Assembly: GCA_905200435.1 (NCBI GenBank)
Contig: CAJKKJ010000018.1
Location: 1-8,816 of the forward strand
Length of the DNA stretch: 8,816 nucleotides
Origin: an uncultured Bacillota bacterium
GTDB lineage: Bacteria; Bacillota_I; Bacilli_A; RF39; UBA660
Direction: 5' to 3'
Part shown: positions 6,900-8,816 of the stretch, piece after piece
Layout of the letters: every line of letters begins with the position of its first letter
Numbering within the stretch: position 1 is the stretch's first letter
Notes under the pieces: generated by a model
The model's database searches: none
Told to the model about the DNA's origin: nothing
What the model saw: the letters and a program-made list of their open reading frames with translations, nothing else
Translations under genes and position numbers: made by a program

Positions 6900-8186
6900 T
6901 CACCTTTTTGTTAATAAATCAGGACATTGTGTAGTAACATATTTATTATTTATTAAATCTACTACTATATTTACAATTATTGGTGTTAAAAATAAACATA
7001 CTAATGCAATTACTCTTTTTATTAATACTTTTCTAAATTTTGTTATATTGCTTTCTTTTGTAATTGTCATTTTATAAATATCTAAACCACATAATAATAA
7101 ACATACACCAGTTGCTGCTATTTTTACTGCATCAAATAATTCCATTATAAAATTAAGTGTTTTTTCATTTATTAATTCGCAGCCAGATTCATCTATATTT
7201 ACAACTGGTCTATAACTGGTTAATACAGATAATCCATCCAAATATTCACTTTCCATTAATAAACATAGCATATTATTTCTTTCTTCATCTTTTAGGCCTT
7301 CATAAAAAACCTGCGCTTCATTTATCATGTTAATATATCCTGAACCACTATATATAAATTCTTTACATTTAGGTTCTAATATACTGGAATCGAAATTATA
7401 TTTTAAATCATATAAACTACCTATAGTTTGAATTTTTTTTAATGAATCAGCTGAACAAGCACCTGCTCTATTATTTTTTCCTACGATACTTTCATTTAAG
7501 TTGCGCAAGCGCATGCTATATTTTTCACATGTTCCTTTAGTATAACTAGCATTCCCTTTATTTCCAGAATCTATTGAATTTGAATTTGAATTTATATAAG
7601 AACTATCTCTATCTTTATCTACATTTAATTGTTCATTAAAATTTATTTTTTCTAATAAAGCTCCTTGAATTGGTGTAAGTTCACCATTTAAGAATTTTTC
7701 TATTATATCAGGATTATCATTTAGATTATGTGACATTTGTTCTGTTTCTACAAATGATTCTGAATCAAAATAACTTCCAATTATTATAGCATTTCCTGAT
7801 TTATCAAATCTTAAAATAGGTTTATATTTACCTGGATTATCTTTTAAATCTTTCATAAAAGCATCATAACCCATATCATACATATAATTATCAAATGATA
7901 TTGAACAATCAGATATTCCATAATTTATATATATATGTTCTCCCTTATTTAGAATATTTTTTAAAGGAGTTACCGGAATCGGCTTTGAAGCACCATTACT
8001 ATCCATCTTTGTTACATTTTGTTCTTCAACATAACCTAAATGGGAATATTTAATTGTAACTACATATTCTGCATCATTGGTTTTGTACTTATAGCTCAAA
8101 ACTAAACCTTCGTCAGCATAAATATTGTTTATTATTAAAAAAGGAATAAAAAATATTATTATTCTTTTTATAATGTTCTTAATCAT
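6900..8186 (-). CDS. Exported two-helix membrane protein with VirB2-like C-terminal module (gene B)
   Basis: 428 residues. The start at 8186 is preceded by AAAGGA at 8 bases and opens a signal peptide (MIKNIIKRIIIFFIPFLIINNIYA). The head starts LVLSYKYKTNDAEYVVTIKY, similar in pattern to gene D, with one cysteine at 94. A Ser/Asn-rich linker (about 195-216, with NSNSNS) separates it from the helical domain, which holds Cys244 and Cys274 and the motif MESEYLDGLSVLTSY (311-325). The module has Cys336 (CELINEKTLNFIMELFDAVK), TM1 ending LDIYK, a basic loop ending VLIKR, TM2 with Pro402 and VVDLINNKY, and Cys421, 85 residues after Cys336. It starts 23 bases after gene A, with which it is probably cotranscribed. 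It is likely anchored with head and C-terminus outside. Role unknown, inferred structural. Confidence 0.87.
   Translation of the reverse strand: MIKNIIKRIIIFFIPFLIINNIYADEGLVLSYKYKTNDAEYVVTIKYSHLGYVEEQNVTKMDSNGASKPIPVTPLKNILNKGEHIYINYGISDCSISFDNYMYDMGYDAFMKDLKDNPGKYKPILRFDKSGNAIIIGSYFDSESFVETEQMSHNLNDNPDIIEKFLNGELTPIQGALLEKINFNEQLNVDKDRDSSYINSNSNSIDSGNKGNASYTKGTCEKYSMRLRNLNESIVGKNNRAGACSADSLKKIQTIGSLYDLKYNFDSSILEPKCKEFIYSGSGYINMINEAQVFYEGLKDEERNNMLCLLMESEYLDGLSVLTSYRPVVNIDESGCELINEKTLNFIMELFDAVKIAATGVCLLLCGLDIYKMTITKESNITKFRKVLIKRVIALVCLFLTPIIVNIVVDLINNKYVTTQCPDLLTKR
7574..7591. repeat. Three perfect tandem TTGAAT hexamers in gene B linker
   Basis: Three adjacent copies of a 6-base unit encode an Asn-Ser repeat on the minus strand, in the linker between the head and the helical domain of gene B. 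Because the unit is two codons, slippage would change linker length without breaking the frame. Confidence 0.8.
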
Positions 8187-8209
8187 AATATCATTCCTTT
8201 CTAATAAAA

Positions 8210-8737
8210 CTACCTCTCACTTTTGCCGTCCTGAGAATTAGGATCTCTATCTCCTTTGCTATGTTTATCATCTGTATTCGCGCCATTTAATATACAACAT
8301 ACATCATCATCACCAGTACCAACAAAAATTGTTTTAGTACACTTTAATATATCATCTTTACCACTTGAATTTGGTAATAAACTTACTATTAATTGAACAA
8401 AAAAGAATACAAAGAATACACTGACACCATATATTGTTCTTTTAATTAATGAATTCCATCCTTTTTTTATTTCATCTTCTTTTTGACTTATTACTGCTTT
8501 TAACATATCAATCATACCCATTATTATTAATACGATTGGAACACCTATTTTTAACAAGTCATAAGTATCATGAATCATATCAGCAAGTCCAGCAGGAATA
8601 CCGCATTTTACAGCTATCCCACCATATTCATTACAACCTGCAACAGTATATCCAGGAACACAACTATCGTCTGCAAATACTGGATTTATAATTAATATTG
8701 TCATTATTAGTAGTATAATTAAATTTTTCTTTTTCAT
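8210..8737 (-). CDS. Small exported two-helix protein, putative VirB2/TrbC-type pilin-like subunit (gene A)
   Basis: 175 residues from the ATG at 8737, chosen because an ideal AAGGAG lies 6 bases upstream and the signal peptide (MKKKNLIILLIMTILIINPVFA) begins there. Two earlier in-frame ATGs (8779 and 8767) would add a highly charged leader without a ribosome binding site. The mature part is short: Cys26 and Cys35, then the core module. The module has Cys45 (CGIPAGLADMIHDTYDLLK), TM1 (about 62-79, ending MIDMLKAV), a basic loop (SQKEDEIKKGWNSLIKR), TM2 (103-121) and Cys133, 88 residues after Cys45. This is the layout of VirB2-type pilins: a signal peptide and two helices joined by a short basic cytoplasmic loop. 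It lacks the TM2 proline that the larger relatives share. Unlike them it continues past the last module cysteine with a CC pair (147-148) and a hydrophilic tail of about 25 residues rich in Asp, Lys and Ser. First gene of the visible cluster. The pilin assignment is inferred from architecture; a small accessory membrane protein is the alternative. Confidence 0.82.
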   Translation of the reverse strand: MKKKNLIILLIMTILIINPVFADDSCVPGYTVAGCNEYGGIAVKCGIPAGLADMIHDTYDLLKIGVPIVLIIMGMIDMLKAVISQKEDEIKKGWNSLIKRTIYGVSVFFVFFFVQLIVSLLPNSSGKDDILKCTKTIFVGTGDDDVCCILNGANTDDKHSKGDRDPNSQDGKSER

Positions 8738-8743
8738 TTTTTT

Positions 8744-8749
8744 CTCCTT
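8744..8749 (-). promoter_or_regulatory. Ribosome binding site deciding the gene A start
   Basis: Minus strand AAGGAG, six adenines, then ATG at 8737. It marks the third in-frame ATG of gene A as the start, which also places the signal peptide at the N-terminus. Confidence 0.8.
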
Positions 8750-8771
8750 GTATCTATTTTTTTGCATCTTC

Positions 8772-8816
8772 TCAGCCATTATTTATTACATTATTATTGT
8801 CTGTACATCCACCAAT
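8772..8816 (-). CDS. Possible 3' end of an upstream gene
   Basis: From the window edge one minus-strand frame reads IGGCTDNNNVINNG and then TGA. The stop lies 34 bases before the gene A start, a normal within-operon distance, and the other two frames stop at once. The only similarity to its neighbours is a cysteine near the C-terminus, also seen in genes B-F. Fourteen codons are too few to prove coding. Confidence 0.3.
   Translation of the reverse strand: MGGCTDNNNVINNG

Noticed and set aside
4523..8186. Possible TGA-as-tryptophan code, suggested by the AT-rich sequence
   Set aside because: TGA ends genes B and D exactly at the next gene's start signals, and tryptophans are encoded by TGG, so the standard bacterial code applies.
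8449..8691. Plus-strand open frame of 80 codons; similar frames at 1523-1720, 3806-4018 and 5587-5790
   Set aside because: All lie opposite well-supported genes, have low-complexity composition and no ribosome binding site.
2273..8737. Type IV pilus or sortase-assembled pilus components
   Set aside because: No prepilin peptidase site (G before a hydrophobic helix with E at +5) and no LPxTG motif is present in any of the six proteins.
1..8816. CRISPR array, tRNA, rRNA, insertion sequence or phage integrase
   Set aside because: No regularly spaced repeats, no tRNA-like or rRNA-like segments, no transposase or recombinase motifs and no terminal inverted repeats were seen. Nearly all bases are in coding genes.

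Overview
The window is low-GC DNA with every convincing gene on the minus strand. The proteins are rich in Lys, Ile and Asn, the start sites carry strong AGGAGG-type ribosome binding sites, the signal peptides are short and Lys-initiated, and there is no sign of an outer membrane. This suggests a Bacillota (Firmicutes) relative, possibly a gut Bacilli/Clostridia lineage. TGA acts as a stop in at least two genes and tryptophan is encoded by TGG, so a Mycoplasma-type code is not in use. The species cannot be named from the sequence.

Layout in the direction of transcription (high to low coordinates): a few codons that may be the 3' end of an upstream gene (8772-8816); gene A, a small 175-residue exported protein with two membrane helices (8210-8737); genes B, C, D and E, exported membrane proteins of about 370-475 residues (6900-8186, 5637-6896, 4523-5626, 3102-4526), packed with gaps of 23, 3 and 10 bases and one 4-base overlap; a rho-independent terminator right after gene E (3073-3100); an extended -10 promoter (3006-3014); gene F, a 233-residue relative of B-E (2273-2974); and gene G, a polytopic TrbL/VirB6-like conjugation-channel protein with a long Ala/Gly-rich tail that runs off the window (1-2264).

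The central observation is that A-F are paralogues. All six end in the same module: a cysteine, a short amphipathic stretch, TM1 ending in a D/E-x-x-K-like box, a Lys/Arg-rich cytoplasmic loop of about 20 residues ending in KR or GR, TM2, and a second cysteine 85-92 residues after the first. Two helices joined by a short basic loop behind a signal peptide is the layout of VirB2/TrbC-type conjugative pilins. Gene A is little more than this module. B-E add a helical domain with two more cysteines and a diverse, probably beta-rich, outer head; F has the helical domain but almost no head.

Together with the VirB6-like gene next door, this looks like part of a type IV secretion/conjugation locus of a monoderm bacterium in which a pilin-like base has been duplicated and fitted with different outward-facing domains. 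The family resemblance to VirB2 is inferred from architecture only. The paralogy and cysteine spacing are read directly from the sequence.
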